From Candidatus Poribacteria bacterium WGA-3G (lineage in GTDB: Bacteria; Poribacteria; WGA-4E; WGA-3G), in NCBI GenBank assembly GCA_000406005.1, contig ASZN01000009.1, positions 90,357 through 122,900 of the forward strand: a DNA stretch of 32,544 nucleotides, written 5' to 3'. This document shows, piece after piece, positions 23,574 to 32,466 of this stretch. Numbering within the stretch: position 1 is the stretch's first letter; each line of letters begins with the position of its first letter. Both the position numbers and the translations under genes were made by a program. A model generated the notes under the pieces. That model was not told where the DNA came from. It did no database searches and was given only the letters and a program-made list of their open reading frames with translations.

Positions 23574-25835
23574 CTACACTGTACCTGTCATCTTTCTGGC
23601 GACCCAGAATACTCCGAGCAAAAAGATTAAGAGACCTGCCCAAATGGGGTGTGCCCAGATCCGTGTTCGATGGACAGTCGGTTCGGGTTCCGGCAAGGCT
23701 GCGAGATATTCTAATAGATTCGGCACTTCAGAGACCGATACGAGTTTGCCGTCGGTAATTTTGGTGATCTCCTCCAATACATCAAAACGCGCCAATCGTC
23801 CCTGTTGTTCCCGATTTAATCCTTGCACTGACAGGTCCGTTTGTACAGAGGCACCGGTTTCGCTACTGCTTGCAATGAGACGATAGTTGCCGGGTTCTTT
23901 GGGGACAAACGAACCGACGAACAATCCGGCTAAATCTTCTGTGCCGGGTTGCAGCCGAATGGTCTGTGTCTTACCAGATGGCGAAATCGCTTGTACCACG
24001 ACCGTACCGCTATCCAAGGGGCCACCCACGTTGTCGATGGCGTTGGCATTTAACGTCAAGACATCGTCGACATTTGGTCGGTCCGGTGAATAGAAGAGCC
24101 GTATTGATTCGCTCTGCGCCATCTGTCGTCGGTATGCCATCCACCGTGCGACCTGACTCCAGAAGCGATAGTGGTATTTGTCTTCAACACCTTGCCGCCA
24201 ACGCCAAGCACTGTCCGTTCCCATAAATAGTACTTTACCGGTGCCGTAAGTCTTTGTTACGATTAGCGGCACTCGACCTGAGGCGGTCGTGACTTGATCG
24301 TGTACTGCGAGTGTTTCGGTGCCAACCTTGGCGCGCGCAACACCAGCGTACCAGAAAAATCCGGGCAGCTTTCGCCAGACTTCGCTGTTATTTTCATCGG
24401 TATCCCCAAGGCGTGTTAGCAAGCTCCGCTGTCCGGCAGTTGTGAGAGCGAAATACCCTTGGGCACTCGACCCGACACCTTCAGGTATCGCTGGCTCTAA
24501 GACCACAGGATAAAGGTCACCGAGCGGTCCTGAGATCAATGAATCGTGCGCTCCTTTACGCCCAGGCATAAAGACAAGCCCTGAAGCCTGTGCACTGACT
24601 AACTTCCTTAATTCCTGTGCCTGTTCAACAGTTAACTGCCCATCTTTGACACCGACATCGCCAAGGAATACCACATCATAACGACTCAATTCTCGCGCGT
24701 CAGGGAAACGCTTAATGTAGCTGCGTCCGCCACCGACTTTCGGCAATTCGGGATGAAAAAGGAGGCATGTTACTTCAACACCCGGATCGCGTTCTAAGGC
24801 GTTCCGTAGATACCGGTATTCCCATCGCGGATAAGATTCGATGACAAGCACTTTCAATTGTTCTTCACGTATGGATATGGGTGCGGAAATCTCATTATTT
24901 TCGGGTATCAACTCCTCAGCATCTTTGTCAATACGGAGGCTCAAGGTGTAATCTCCCGTCGCTGGTAATGTAGAGACGATATTATCTTGCGCTTGGCGCA
25001 TTGCTGGAACACGGACGACTTTGGTAATCTGTTTTTCAACAGTCGCAGATGTGGATTCCGATTTTTGATTTATATTGAGTGTGATGCGGACATCTCGATC
25101 TTGTCCCAAGGTGCTACGCACAACAAAGGGGATACGGACCTGTTTGTTAACCACACCAAAGGTTGGCGCGTCCATCCGAACTAATTCGAGGTCCGGGAGC
25201 GGTACTCGACTGCCGACACCGATAGCGAACACGGGAATCCCTTTCATCCGAAACCGTGTGGCTGCCTCCACTGGCGAGTTGCCGACATTCCAATCGCCGT
25301 CTGACAGCAGCACCACGCCGCGGAGGTTGGTATGGTTGTCAAGAACGTGGGTCATTCCAGCATTCAGATCCGTCGCTTCCTCTGGTGGGTCTAACGCCGA
25401 AGAGAACGGCTCAAATACGACGTTGAGATCGTCTGTATGCTGCGTGTGTTCGGTATCAGATGCAGATTCGCCTTTCCAGACCGTCTCGGACATCAGCGGT
25501 TGAATCGCTTCAGTGCGACTCTTAGGTTCACCTGAAACATTTTCAGCGTCAAGAACATCCCGCGTCTCCATACTTTTGGATTGGTCCCAGAGGACAGCGA
25601 GGGTTGAACGGTGCTCCGGCGGTTGCGTCTTCAGCCACTCGGGTTGATTCAGCGTGGCAACGACTAAACAGACCAATACGAAACGCAGCAATTCAAGCCA
25701 GCCAGTCTGTTTGCGATAGCCGCTGCGGTGCCATGCTAACCAGCACAAGACACCTGTCACAGCGATCACCAACAGTCCCAAGACGGTGATGGAGCCGCTT
25801 GAAAGAAATTCCAAACTCCCCTGTTGTTCTTGCAT
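23574..25835 (-). CDS. membrane VWA protein with glutamine-amidotransferase-like domain
   Basis: A 753-residue inner-membrane protein. Two N-terminal transmembrane segments (about 14-35 and 47-62) are followed by a von Willebrand A domain with a MIDAS-like D84-QSKS and VVLLSDGDWNVG further on. Next comes a beta region and then an LKVLVIESYPRWEYRYLRNAL...DVVFLGDVG segment of the class-I glutamine-amidotransferase-like fold; no catalytic cysteine in the usual position is seen, so it is probably non-enzymatic. A last helix (IWAGLLIFLLGVFWVA) sits at the C-terminus. The frame opens at 25940, but AAGGA upstream of the ATG at 25835 and the membrane segment soon after favour the shorter form. This architecture is typical of the second VWA partner in MoxR clusters. 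Confidence 0.82.
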   Translation of the reverse strand: MQEQQGSLEFLSSGSITVLGLLVIAVTGVLCWLAWHRSGYRKQTGWLELLRFVLVCLVVATLNQPEWLKTQPPEHRSTLAVLWDQSKSMETRDVLDAENVSGEPKSRTEAIQPLMSETVWKGESASDTEHTQHTDDLNVVFEPFSSALDPPEEATDLNAGMTHVLDNHTNLRGVVLLSDGDWNVGNSPVEAATRFRMKGIPVFAIGVGSRVPLPDLELVRMDAPTFGVVNKQVRIPFVVRSTLGQDRDVRITLNINQKSESTSATVEKQITKVVRVPAMRQAQDNIVSTLPATGDYTLSLRIDKDAEELIPENNEISAPISIREEQLKVLVIESYPRWEYRYLRNALERDPGVEVTCLLFHPELPKVGGGRSYIKRFPDARELSRYDVVFLGDVGVKDGQLTVEQAQELRKLVSAQASGLVFMPGRKGAHDSLISGPLGDLYPVVLEPAIPEGVGSSAQGYFALTTAGQRSLLTRLGDTDENNSEVWRKLPGFFWYAGVARAKVGTETLAVHDQVTTASGRVPLIVTKTYGTGKVLFMGTDSAWRWRQGVEDKYHYRFWSQVARWMAYRRQMAQSESIRLFYSPDRPNVDDVLTLNANAIDNVGGPLDSGTVVVQAISPSGKTQTIRLQPGTEDLAGLFVGSFVPKEPGNYRLIASSSETGASVQTDLSVQGLNREQQGRLARFDVLEEITKITDGKLVSVSEVPNLLEYLAALPEPEPTVHRTRIWAHPIWAGLLIFLLGVFWVARKMTGTV

Positions 25836-25972
25836 ATTTTTAATGTTCCTTGCGGTTCGTTGAGGCGGGTTTTGCGAAGAAGCTTCTCTCCGTTCATCTG
25901 AAGAAATAGGGGATTTAGTCTGGGAATAGATTAAATCCACTCCTTGTATTACATTGCAAAACCCTTTGCTAC

Positions 25973-25991
25973 GGGCTGGGTAACCCAGCCC
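25973..25991. repeat. palindrome GGGCTGGGTAACCCAGCCC
   Basis: A 19-base palindrome with a single central base, followed by CCTACG. It lies in the 207-base gap between the two VWA genes. A diverged copy is found inside the coding region at 12020-12043 and related sequence at 10557-10597. Otherwise this gap shows nothing clear. Confidence 0.7.
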
Positions 25992-26042
25992 CTACGATTT
26001 CAGGCTAACACAATCGCCTAAAAGATTAGAAGGTTGGAAAAG

Positions 26043-28064
26043 TTATGCCAGGTTGGCCCCCTCCAGCCCTTCTTGCTGTCTTTCATTCCTGGTCTTCCTG
26101 CTTGGCAAACTCAGCACTGCCTCCAAAATGAGTGCTAACGCCATTGCGATGAGGAAGATACGCCAGAGTTCGCTCGCTAAAGCCGATGTATCACCAACAT
26201 CAACATCAATTCTCCTATACGACAATCCATCAAACAGTGCATCCACTGCCTCAACAGGTGATGCCTTGGCACTATCTTCAGCTTGACTGCGGTTCACGGC
26301 GACCCAATGTGTATCGTCTTGATAAACACCGGCATGCAATCCACGCGTTGAGAGAGACGCAGTCCCTTCTTCAGGTGCAACCGATGTCCACTGTTCTCGA
26401 TCTGCGAGTACACCGAGTTCGGCATCGCGTTGAGATGCCGTAGCGAGTGCGAGGCTTCCGTCAGTCAACGCTCGTTGCAACATGACATAAAACACGACAC
26501 CGTCACGTTCGAGGGAAGAGAATTGTGCTGTCGGTAGTGTGCTACAGAAGTAGACAGAACCACGGTCCGTTGCCACCCGGGTCAATAGGGGCGCGTCATC
26601 GTCAAACTGTGCCAACGGTGTTCCGGGTCCTTCAAGTGTGCGATAGCGGTAGGTGCGTAAATCGTTCAAAGGCAAAGCATCACCACTCTCTACATGTGCC
26701 AACAGGTCCGCATCGCCACGCCACCATGAGAGTTTAGAAACCTGATCACTATTAGACGAGTGCCAATCCCCCCATTGTGAATCAAACATTTTTCCGCCAG
26801 TACCTCCTGGCCCCGGCGGGAAGAACATGGCGACACGTCCGCTGTTGACGAAATGTGTAATCTGTTCGGCGACCACCCCACGCGGCAGCGCCGCTTGCCA
26901 CACTAACAGTGCGGTACTCTCCCAGTCAATCTCTGCTACGCGGTTTACTGGAATCACGTCAACACGGTGTTTTAACCGGTTGTCGATCGGAGTCGCGAGT
27001 GCTCGACGGAACGCCTCACCGACTTTTGCGTCATCACTAACGACAACCGCCTTACGTACAGGTGGTTCTGAAAAGATGAAGAAAAACTGATTGTCCAATG
27101 GGTTCGCATCGCCGGGTAAACTGACCAAGCCCCAACCGGAACTGAGTTTGCCATCAATAGGGATGCGGTGTCCTTGCAACGAGGCACCGAGTGTGTCAAG
27201 CTCGACTTCAACCACGGAGCGAACATTATTGACTTCAAACGCAATCGGTACCTGTCGTGCGTCGTTGCTTCCATCGGTTCTGCGAACCATCACATCAAGA
27301 ATGAGTTCTGCAGTGATGCCACGCTGCCACCGTTGTACGTTTTCCACCCTGACCGATAAATTGCTTGAAGGCGGGTCTGTATAGGCGAGCAAAAAATGAT
27401 GCACGCCCTGTAATTCAGCAAACGCCCCACGTATGGCATCCCATCGACCGCTGTGAACATCCCAATCGTTTTCTTTTAGATCCGAACAGATCCAAATTTC
27501 GGTGCGTCCGGACTCGTTCGCTTTAAGATATGCTAACGCCGTTTCAAGCATCGCTGGAATATTTGCGCTGGTGGCACTTGCATTGGTCAGCGGTAGACTC
27601 AACAGTGCCTTAGGCGAATCCACCTCTTGCATCTGTCCGCTTGCACTATCAATGAGAATCAGGTGTGTCCCGTAATCACCTTGTTCCAGCAATTCTGTGA
27701 GTCGTTTCAGCGCAGTGGATCTCTTCGACTCACCCGCCTGTAGGTCTTGCATCTCCATGCTGGCGGATCGGTCAAGAAGGATTAGGGTGGCATCGGGTTT
27801 ACTCAATCCGACGCTCCCTAACCATCCACCCGATAGGGGACGGCTCACAGCAAAGATGAGAGCACCGACAGCCAGGACGCGCATCAGTAAGATAAGGAGG
27901 TGCCGTAGGCGTGCCATCCCTCGACTCATCCGTTTCGCGCTCATCAGGAACATCATCGCTGCCCAAGGGATGGTCCGGTGGCGTTGTTGATTGATTAGAT
28001 GGATGAGGATCGGCAGTGCCATCAGTGGAAGTGCGATCAATATAAGCGGTTGCAGAAAACTCAT
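26043..28064 (-). CDS. BatA-domain VWA membrane protein
   Basis: A 673-residue inner-membrane protein of the aerotolerance BatA/BatB type. The N-terminal BatA domain has two membrane helices (about 3-22 and 56-74) separated by NQQRHRTIPWAAMMFLMSAKR, a family hallmark. A VWA domain follows with LLDRSASME, D98-x-S-x-S, as the MIDAS metal site. The middle is long and lacks a recognised domain, and a C-terminal helix (WRIFLIAMALALILEAVL) returns to the membrane. It would act with the MoxR ATPase and DUF58 protein immediately upstream in transcription order. No Shine-Dalgarno sequence is visible before the ATG; a dispersed repeat begins eight bases upstream. The annotation as BatA-like is firm, the process served is not known. 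Confidence 0.88.
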   Translation of the reverse strand: MSFLQPLILIALPLMALPILIHLINQQRHRTIPWAAMMFLMSAKRMSRGMARLRHLLILLMRVLAVGALIFAVSRPLSGGWLGSVGLSKPDATLILLDRSASMEMQDLQAGESKRSTALKRLTELLEQGDYGTHLILIDSASGQMQEVDSPKALLSLPLTNASATSANIPAMLETALAYLKANESGRTEIWICSDLKENDWDVHSGRWDAIRGAFAELQGVHHFLLAYTDPPSSNLSVRVENVQRWQRGITAELILDVMVRRTDGSNDARQVPIAFEVNNVRSVVEVELDTLGASLQGHRIPIDGKLSSGWGLVSLPGDANPLDNQFFFIFSEPPVRKAVVVSDDAKVGEAFRRALATPIDNRLKHRVDVIPVNRVAEIDWESTALLVWQAALPRGVVAEQITHFVNSGRVAMFFPPGPGGTGGKMFDSQWGDWHSSNSDQVSKLSWWRGDADLLAHVESGDALPLNDLRTYRYRTLEGPGTPLAQFDDDAPLLTRVATDRGSVYFCSTLPTAQFSSLERDGVVFYVMLQRALTDGSLALATASQRDAELGVLADREQWTSVAPEEGTASLSTRGLHAGVYQDDTHWVAVNRSQAEDSAKASPVEAVDALFDGLSYRRIDVDVGDTSALASELWRIFLIAMALALILEAVLSLPSRKTRNERQQEGLEGANLA

Positions 28065-28072
28065 GTTTTTAT

Positions 28073-28210
28073 TAGTTGTCAGTTTTCAGTACGATTTTTT
28101 CTATGAAAAAATCTTTCAGTTTTCAGTTAAAGAGGTTTCCTGTGGCAGTGATAGGAAAGGTCACCACCACAAGTTGTTAACCGAGAACCGAGGACCGAGA
28201 ACTGATAACG
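28073..28210. repeat. modular intergenic repeat, copy 5
   Basis: It has TTGTCAGTTTTCAGTACG, the block GATTTTTT-CTATG-AAAAAATC at 28093-28113, TTTCAGTTTTCAGTTAAAGA, a 33-base hairpin region (28140-28172) matching copy 3, and GAGAACTGATAACGAC at the end. It lies between the DUF58 and BatA-like genes. Confidence 0.75.
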
Positions 28211-28215
28211 ACTCC

Positions 28216-29148
28216 TCACTTACGTTTTTTCGGTGTTCGTCCCAACAAAAATCGTGCCAATACGTCTCCGTAGTTCTCGTGGATACAGATCCGATGGTAG
28301 TCAACCTCGGTATCTCGAACCACTTCGTCCATACTTTGGAGGTACATCTCTATTGCGCGTCGGTACTGCGCGCCGATGACTGTGGGATCTGCGAGTATAG
28401 GTTCGCCGCCTTCCATGTCAACAAATCGTATGGGACGATCGAATTCAAAATCGAGTTCGCTCTGTTCCATGAGGTGAAACACAGCGACATCGTGCTTACG
28501 GAAGCGCAGGTGTTCAAAACAATTCCGCACCGCTCCGGGTTCGATAAATAGGTCCGAAATGACGACGATGAGTGCTCGCTGTGGGACCCGTTCGGCGGTT
28601 TCGTGGAGAACGTCAGCCAATCCGGTCTCGCCTGATGGTTCCATTGCGCCTAATTCATCAAGGACTGTGCCGAGATGGGTTGCACTGCGTTTTGCTGGGA
28701 TTTCTTTCTGGAACGTCTTGTCGACACAATAGAGTCCAACGGCATCGCCTTGTAGTGCGGCTATATACGCCAATGTGCCAGCGATTCGACGGGCATAGTC
28801 AAGTTTATTTATATCAGGATCGCCATCCGTTGTAGCGGACGGCGTGTGTGCGTACCCCATTGAGCCGCTGGTATCAACGACCAAGCACATCCGCAGGTTG
28901 GTATCGGCTTCAAACTCTTTAATATAGTAGCGATCGTTACGCGCGTAGGCCCGCCAGTCGAGTCGGCGTGTGTCGTCGCCTGGGACGTATTTACGGTACT
29001 CGGCAAACTCAAGACTGGAGCCGCGAATCGGGCTCCGGTGTTTCCCGGACACATTCCCGATCATCGGGAATCGGGCGTGTAGTTGGAGCGTGGAAAGCCG
29101 TTCAAGGACCTGCTGGTTGAGGTAATCTCGTCTGAGTTGCAAAGCCAT
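28216..29148 (-). CDS. DUF58 family protein
   Basis: A 310-residue cytoplasmic protein of the DUF58 family, a degenerate VWA-type fold that accompanies MoxR ATPases. The signature runs from residue 43 to 70: GSSLEFAEYRKYVPGDDTRR then LDWRAYARN. It has an intact DTSGS (92-96), so it may bind metal, and VVISDLFIEPGAV further on. No membrane segment is present, so it is the short soluble form. The ATG lies three bases after the MoxR stop, with GGGG as a weak Shine-Dalgarno that overlaps that stop, so translation is probably coupled. The BatA-like gene follows after a repeat-filled gap of about 150 bases. Confidence 0.93.
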   Translation of the reverse strand: MALQLRRDYLNQQVLERLSTLQLHARFPMIGNVSGKHRSPIRGSSLEFAEYRKYVPGDDTRRLDWRAYARNDRYYIKEFEADTNLRMCLVVDTSGSMGYAHTPSATTDGDPDINKLDYARRIAGTLAYIAALQGDAVGLYCVDKTFQKEIPAKRSATHLGTVLDELGAMEPSGETGLADVLHETAERVPQRALIVVISDLFIEPGAVRNCFEHLRFRKHDVAVFHLMEQSELDFEFDRPIRFVDMEGGEPILADPTVIGAQYRRAIEMYLQSMDEVVRDTEVDYHRICIHENYGDVLARFLLGRTPKKRK

Positions 29149-29151
29149 AGT

Positions 29152-30171
29152 TTACCCCTGTTCCGACAATTCTTCGACGAGACGGTTGACGATATCTTGG
29201 CTGGTAATGTTCTCAGACTCCGCTGCGAAGGATGTAATGACGCGATGCGCGAGCACCGGATTTGCGACTGCGACGACATCTTCAAGCCGCGCCATGTAGC
29301 TACCACTGAGTGCTGCGCGCGCTTTGGCACCTAAAATTAGGTATTGAACGGCGCGAGGTCCAGCCCCCCAAGCGACAAGCGGTTTCAGCCAGTCAGGTGC
29401 TGCATCGCCTTTCGGTCTCGTGCTGCGCACCAAATCAACCGAGAATTCATAGATATGTTCGGCTACGGGTACACGACGGACAAGGTCTTGAAAAGCGAGT
29501 ACCTCTTCACCGGTGAGAACGGGTTCGAGTGTTGGCAGTGCGACACCAGTGGTCGTCCGAGCGATTTCTATCTCCTCGGATCGTGCGGGATAGTCCACCT
29601 CAATTCTGAACATGAAACGGTCGAGTTGCGCCTCTGGTAGCGGATACGTGCCTTCCTGTTCAATCGGGTTCTGTGTCGCCAGTACGAAAAACGGTGGCTC
29701 CAGCGAATACGTTCTGCCGATGACGGTGATTTTGTATTCCTGCATCGCTTCGAGCATAGCGGCTTGTGTTTTCGAGGGTGCCCGGTTAATCTCATCGGCA
29801 AGAATGAGATTTGCGAACAGCGGACCTTTCACGAACTCAAATTCGCGTCTACCGCCGGGTATCTCTTGAAGGATGTCGGTTCCGGTGATGTCCATGGGCA
29901 TCAGGTCTGGGGTGAATTGGATTCGGCTGAACCGCAACGCCATCGTCTCAGCGAAACGTCTGACTAACAACGTTTTCGCTAATCCGGGGACCCCCATCAA
30001 CAGCGCGTGGCCCTGCGAAAACAGACAGATCGCCAAGTGTTCGATAACTTGCTCCTGACCGACGATGATCTTAGCAAGTGTTTGTTTCAAGTGGTCATAG
30101 ACGTTCTGGAGTTCGTCAATCGCAGCAACGTCATCGGCATGCATTGTATCGGTATTTTGCGTTGTGTTCAT
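29152..30171 (-). CDS. MoxR family AAA+ ATPase
   Basis: A 339-residue MoxR-type AAA+ ATPase, cytoplasmic, of typical length. Walker A is GVPGLAKT (60-67), Walker B is LILADE (122-127) followed by INRAPSKTQAAMLEAMQE, sensor 1 is ATQNP (165-169), and the arginine-finger region EAQLDRFMFRI (180-190) is present. MoxR proteins act as chaperones that remodel or insert cofactors into VWA-domain partners; DUF58 and two VWA genes follow directly. AAGGGA lies before the ATG. It is the first gene of the block, with the 254-base gap upstream presumably holding the promoter; that gap is AT-rich and I cannot place boxes with confidence. Confidence 0.95.
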   Translation of the reverse strand: MNTTQNTDTMHADDVAAIDELQNVYDHLKQTLAKIIVGQEQVIEHLAICLFSQGHALLMGVPGLAKTLLVRRFAETMALRFSRIQFTPDLMPMDITGTDILQEIPGGRREFEFVKGPLFANLILADEINRAPSKTQAAMLEAMQEYKITVIGRTYSLEPPFFVLATQNPIEQEGTYPLPEAQLDRFMFRIEVDYPARSEEIEIARTTTGVALPTLEPVLTGEEVLAFQDLVRRVPVAEHIYEFSVDLVRSTRPKGDAAPDWLKPLVAWGAGPRAVQYLILGAKARAALSGSYMARLEDVVAVANPVLAHRVITSFAAESENITSQDIVNRLVEELSEQG

Positions 30172-30425
30172 AAAATTCCCTTCACGTTAATTGATATATT
30201 GATAATTGAATCCCATATACCAGCTTTAATTTAAATTTCTCTAAGTTTCTTGCTAACAGCACTTCTAATTATTAATGACGCAATTTAGAGGCGAAAAAGG
30301 TGCATAATTTTATACGAACCCGATATCGAGCAAACATCTGCCTTAATTTAGCGTGTGTTCGCGCCGAACGGACATACCTTTAGTTGCAAGCTGTGCCGAT
30401 TTTCTGTAAAAAATCTGAAAACGGT

Positions 30426-30719
30426 TTATCGCGTCACGGACACTATCCAGTCCCGGATTAAGTCCAGCACCTCTGGCGAGATCGTCTCCTCAATGGCACC
30501 GTACTCGTTCATCAAACCTGTAAGCGCACGTTGAAATAGGTGATTGTGTTTTGGTAAGCGATGTACAGTGACATCTTGATTCCCACCTTTGTCCAGTGCC
30601 GCGGCGATAGCGTTGAGGTTTTGCTCAACATCAACCTGTACATCCAACTCACGGTTGAGTGCCAGGACAGGGATACGGATTTTCTCAAACGCAGGACGCG
30701 GATCGAAAGTAAGGATGAA
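30426..30719 (-). pseudogene. C-terminal remnant of an alpha/beta hydrolase
   Basis: The reading frame encodes about 97 residues that look like the last third of an alpha/beta hydrolase: FDPRPAFEKIRIPVLALNRELDVQVDVEQNLNAIAAAL, with the acidic residue in NRELD, then HRLPKHNHLFQ with the catalytic histidine. The nucleophile elbow and the rest of the N-terminal two-thirds are missing. The frame continues upstream to 30773 with unrelated sequence and runs 28 bases into the LamG gene. I see no ribosome-binding site. A truncated, probably inactive gene; deletion next to the LamG gene is the likely cause. Confidence 0.7.
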
Positions 30720-30745
30720 AGTTGCTTTGCACTTAAGATTAATCC

Positions 30746-31510
30746 TTATGGGTTGACTTTTAGGTTTCCCCACGTAATGCTTAATTTACCAGCGGGGTAA
30801 ACTGCCAACGCCGATTTGAGTCCTCTTGTCATGAGGATATTAATATCATCTGCAGTCAACGCGGCACTGAAAAACGCGATTTCGTCAAAGACACCGGCAT
30901 AATATTGTCCCCATTGATGCAAAAAAGTTGCGCCGATACCGATATCCGTAAAAATATAGGTATCGACAACTGTGTCACCTTCTTTGCCGTTGTAATAACC
31001 CGTCGCGTTTCCCTCGCCATCTAACACAAACGCGTAGTGTCCCCATTTGTTGTCATCAAATTTTGGGATGACGGGTTTCCACGCCCTGCCCCAAATGTCA
31101 ACAGCTTCACCTTGGAACCGAATTGCGAAAGCCGGATTCGTGGGTCCACTGAGATTCGATATTAATCGATCATCATCGGCGGCATCACTCGGTTTCGCCC
31201 ACAAAACCACTGTAACCGCCCCAGACAGACCCAAATTCCCCACAAGGACGTGTCCTTTACTCTCGTCTCCATCAAATTCCAGTGCGGCTCCGAACTTACC
31301 GTTCTTTATCCATTTCGGACTGTTCTCAATTTTTCCATCGTTGCCATTTTCGGAGGAATCCGCAGCGGTATTACCGTTGCCCTCATCAAAGAGCCACATC
31401 CCGACAACGGTTTTCGGATCAAATTCGGCATTGCTGGTGTTGGTCAACATTAGGCTGACGATCATTAAGCTGAAACACGTAAGCATTAAATTCGGCATTA
31501 CGATTCTCAT
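30746..31510 (-). CDS. secreted LamG-domain protein
   Basis: A 254-residue exported protein with one LamG/concanavalin A-like domain. The start at 31510 is chosen because AAAGGAGG lies nine bases upstream; an in-frame start at 31537 precedes that site. The signal peptide ends TSNA (about residue 28). The domain opens VGMWLFDEGNGNTAADSSENGNDG and includes GAALEFDG, TVVLWAKPSD, WGHYAFVLDGEGNATGYYNGK and FDEIAFFSAALTADDI, which is the whole fold. The end (GKLSITWGNLK) resembles a tail I associate with similar poribacterial proteins. LamG domains bind carbohydrate or protein ligands; no catalytic role is expected. It lies between the hydrolase remnant and the broken WD40 gene. Confidence 0.88.
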   Translation of the reverse strand: MRIVMPNLMLTCFSLMIVSLMLTNTSNAEFDPKTVVGMWLFDEGNGNTAADSSENGNDGKIENSPKWIKNGKFGAALEFDGDESKGHVLVGNLGLSGAVTVVLWAKPSDAADDDRLISNLSGPTNPAFAIRFQGEAVDIWGRAWKPVIPKFDDNKWGHYAFVLDGEGNATGYYNGKEGDTVVDTYIFTDIGIGATFLHQWGQYYAGVFDEIAFFSAALTADDINILMTRGLKSALAVYPAGKLSITWGNLKVNP

Positions 31511-31579
31511 TCGTCCTGACCTCCTTTTATTTTGCAAGTGAACTGTACATTATCCTCGTTCGGCAAAATGCGAAATAAC

Positions 31580-32324
31580 TTAAAATTTTGGGACTTTGAG
31601 TGTTTTTTTGACCTCGCCAGTACTCACATCCCATAAACGGATGGTCTGATCGTTACTCCAAGTCACAATTGTCTGTCCATCAGGATTGAACGCGGTACCG
31701 TTGACAGCAAATGACGTGCCAACTATCCAGATGCCATGTCCTGAGAGCGTTTTTTGAAGTTTTCCAGTCTTTGCGTCCCATAGACGAATCGTATGGTGTG
31801 AACTGGCACTTGTGATCGTTTTTCCATCCGGGCTGAATAATACGTGATTAACATGATCCGCATGGTCAAGTGTCTGCCGTAGTTCTCCAGTTTTCGGATC
31901 CCATAGACGGATAGTTTTGTCTTCACTTCCTGTTGCGAGGGTTTGCCCATCCGGGCTGAAGGAGACGCTTGTGTTCTCTTGCGGCAACATCCCACAATAT
32001 AACATCGCGTGCCGGATCTCCACTCACGAGAGTTGTGCTATCCGGACTGAACGATATACTATCAACACCGTACTTACCTCTCTTTAGCAACGCAAGTTCT
32101 TGAAAGGTCTTCGCGTCGTAGAGCCAAATGCCGATAGAACCGGCGACTGCTAATATAGTGCCATCTGGAGAATATTGTATATCATTGATCCTGCCTTTAC
32201 CGATGCGGGCTTTAGCACCTTCGGGTAAACCCCATTGCGTGTAATCTTGGGCGAAGCTGCTGGGTAGATATAACGTTGGAAAGATAAGCAGCACCACAAG
32301 AATGGGGGATGAAGTGGGTTTCAT
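31580..32324 (-). pseudogene. frameshifted secreted WD40-repeat protein
   Basis: Two overlapping frames make one WD40 protein. The first (from ATG at 32324) has a signal peptide ending SFAQ, a lead-in (YTQWGLPEGAKARIGKGRI) and two blades, INDIQYSPDG...IGIWLYD and VDSISFSPDS...ILWDVAAREH, then goes out of frame. The second frame resumes near 31975 with TSVSFSPDGQTLATGSEDKTIRLWD and continues through two more blades to a stop at 31580; an in-frame ATG at 32023 has no evident ribosome-binding site. The segment expected between blades two and three (about ten residues around TLxGHxxxV) is absent, so a deletion that is not a multiple of three is likely. Only about five blades remain, fewer than the seven of a closed propeller. 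A sequencing error cannot be ruled out. Confidence 0.75.
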
Positions 32325-32466
32325 AGGATCGGGTTCCTTTTGCGTAATTGGATGCCTTGATGGAATGTTTGTCCAACGACTTTTGTTCTCTTTTTAAGTA
32401 TACCACAAAAACAATGAAATATGCCGTTGAAAAAAGGTGTATAAATATTTTGTCAATTGTCGTCTG

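Noticed and set aside
30172..30425. Promoter for the MoxR block
   Set aside because: The region is AT-rich, but no pair of boxes with suitable spacing stands out enough to place one.
31580..32023. Separate WD40 gene starting at 32023
   Set aside because: It has no ribosome-binding site or signal peptide and its first residues are out-of-frame readings of the upstream blade; it is the continuation of a frameshifted gene.
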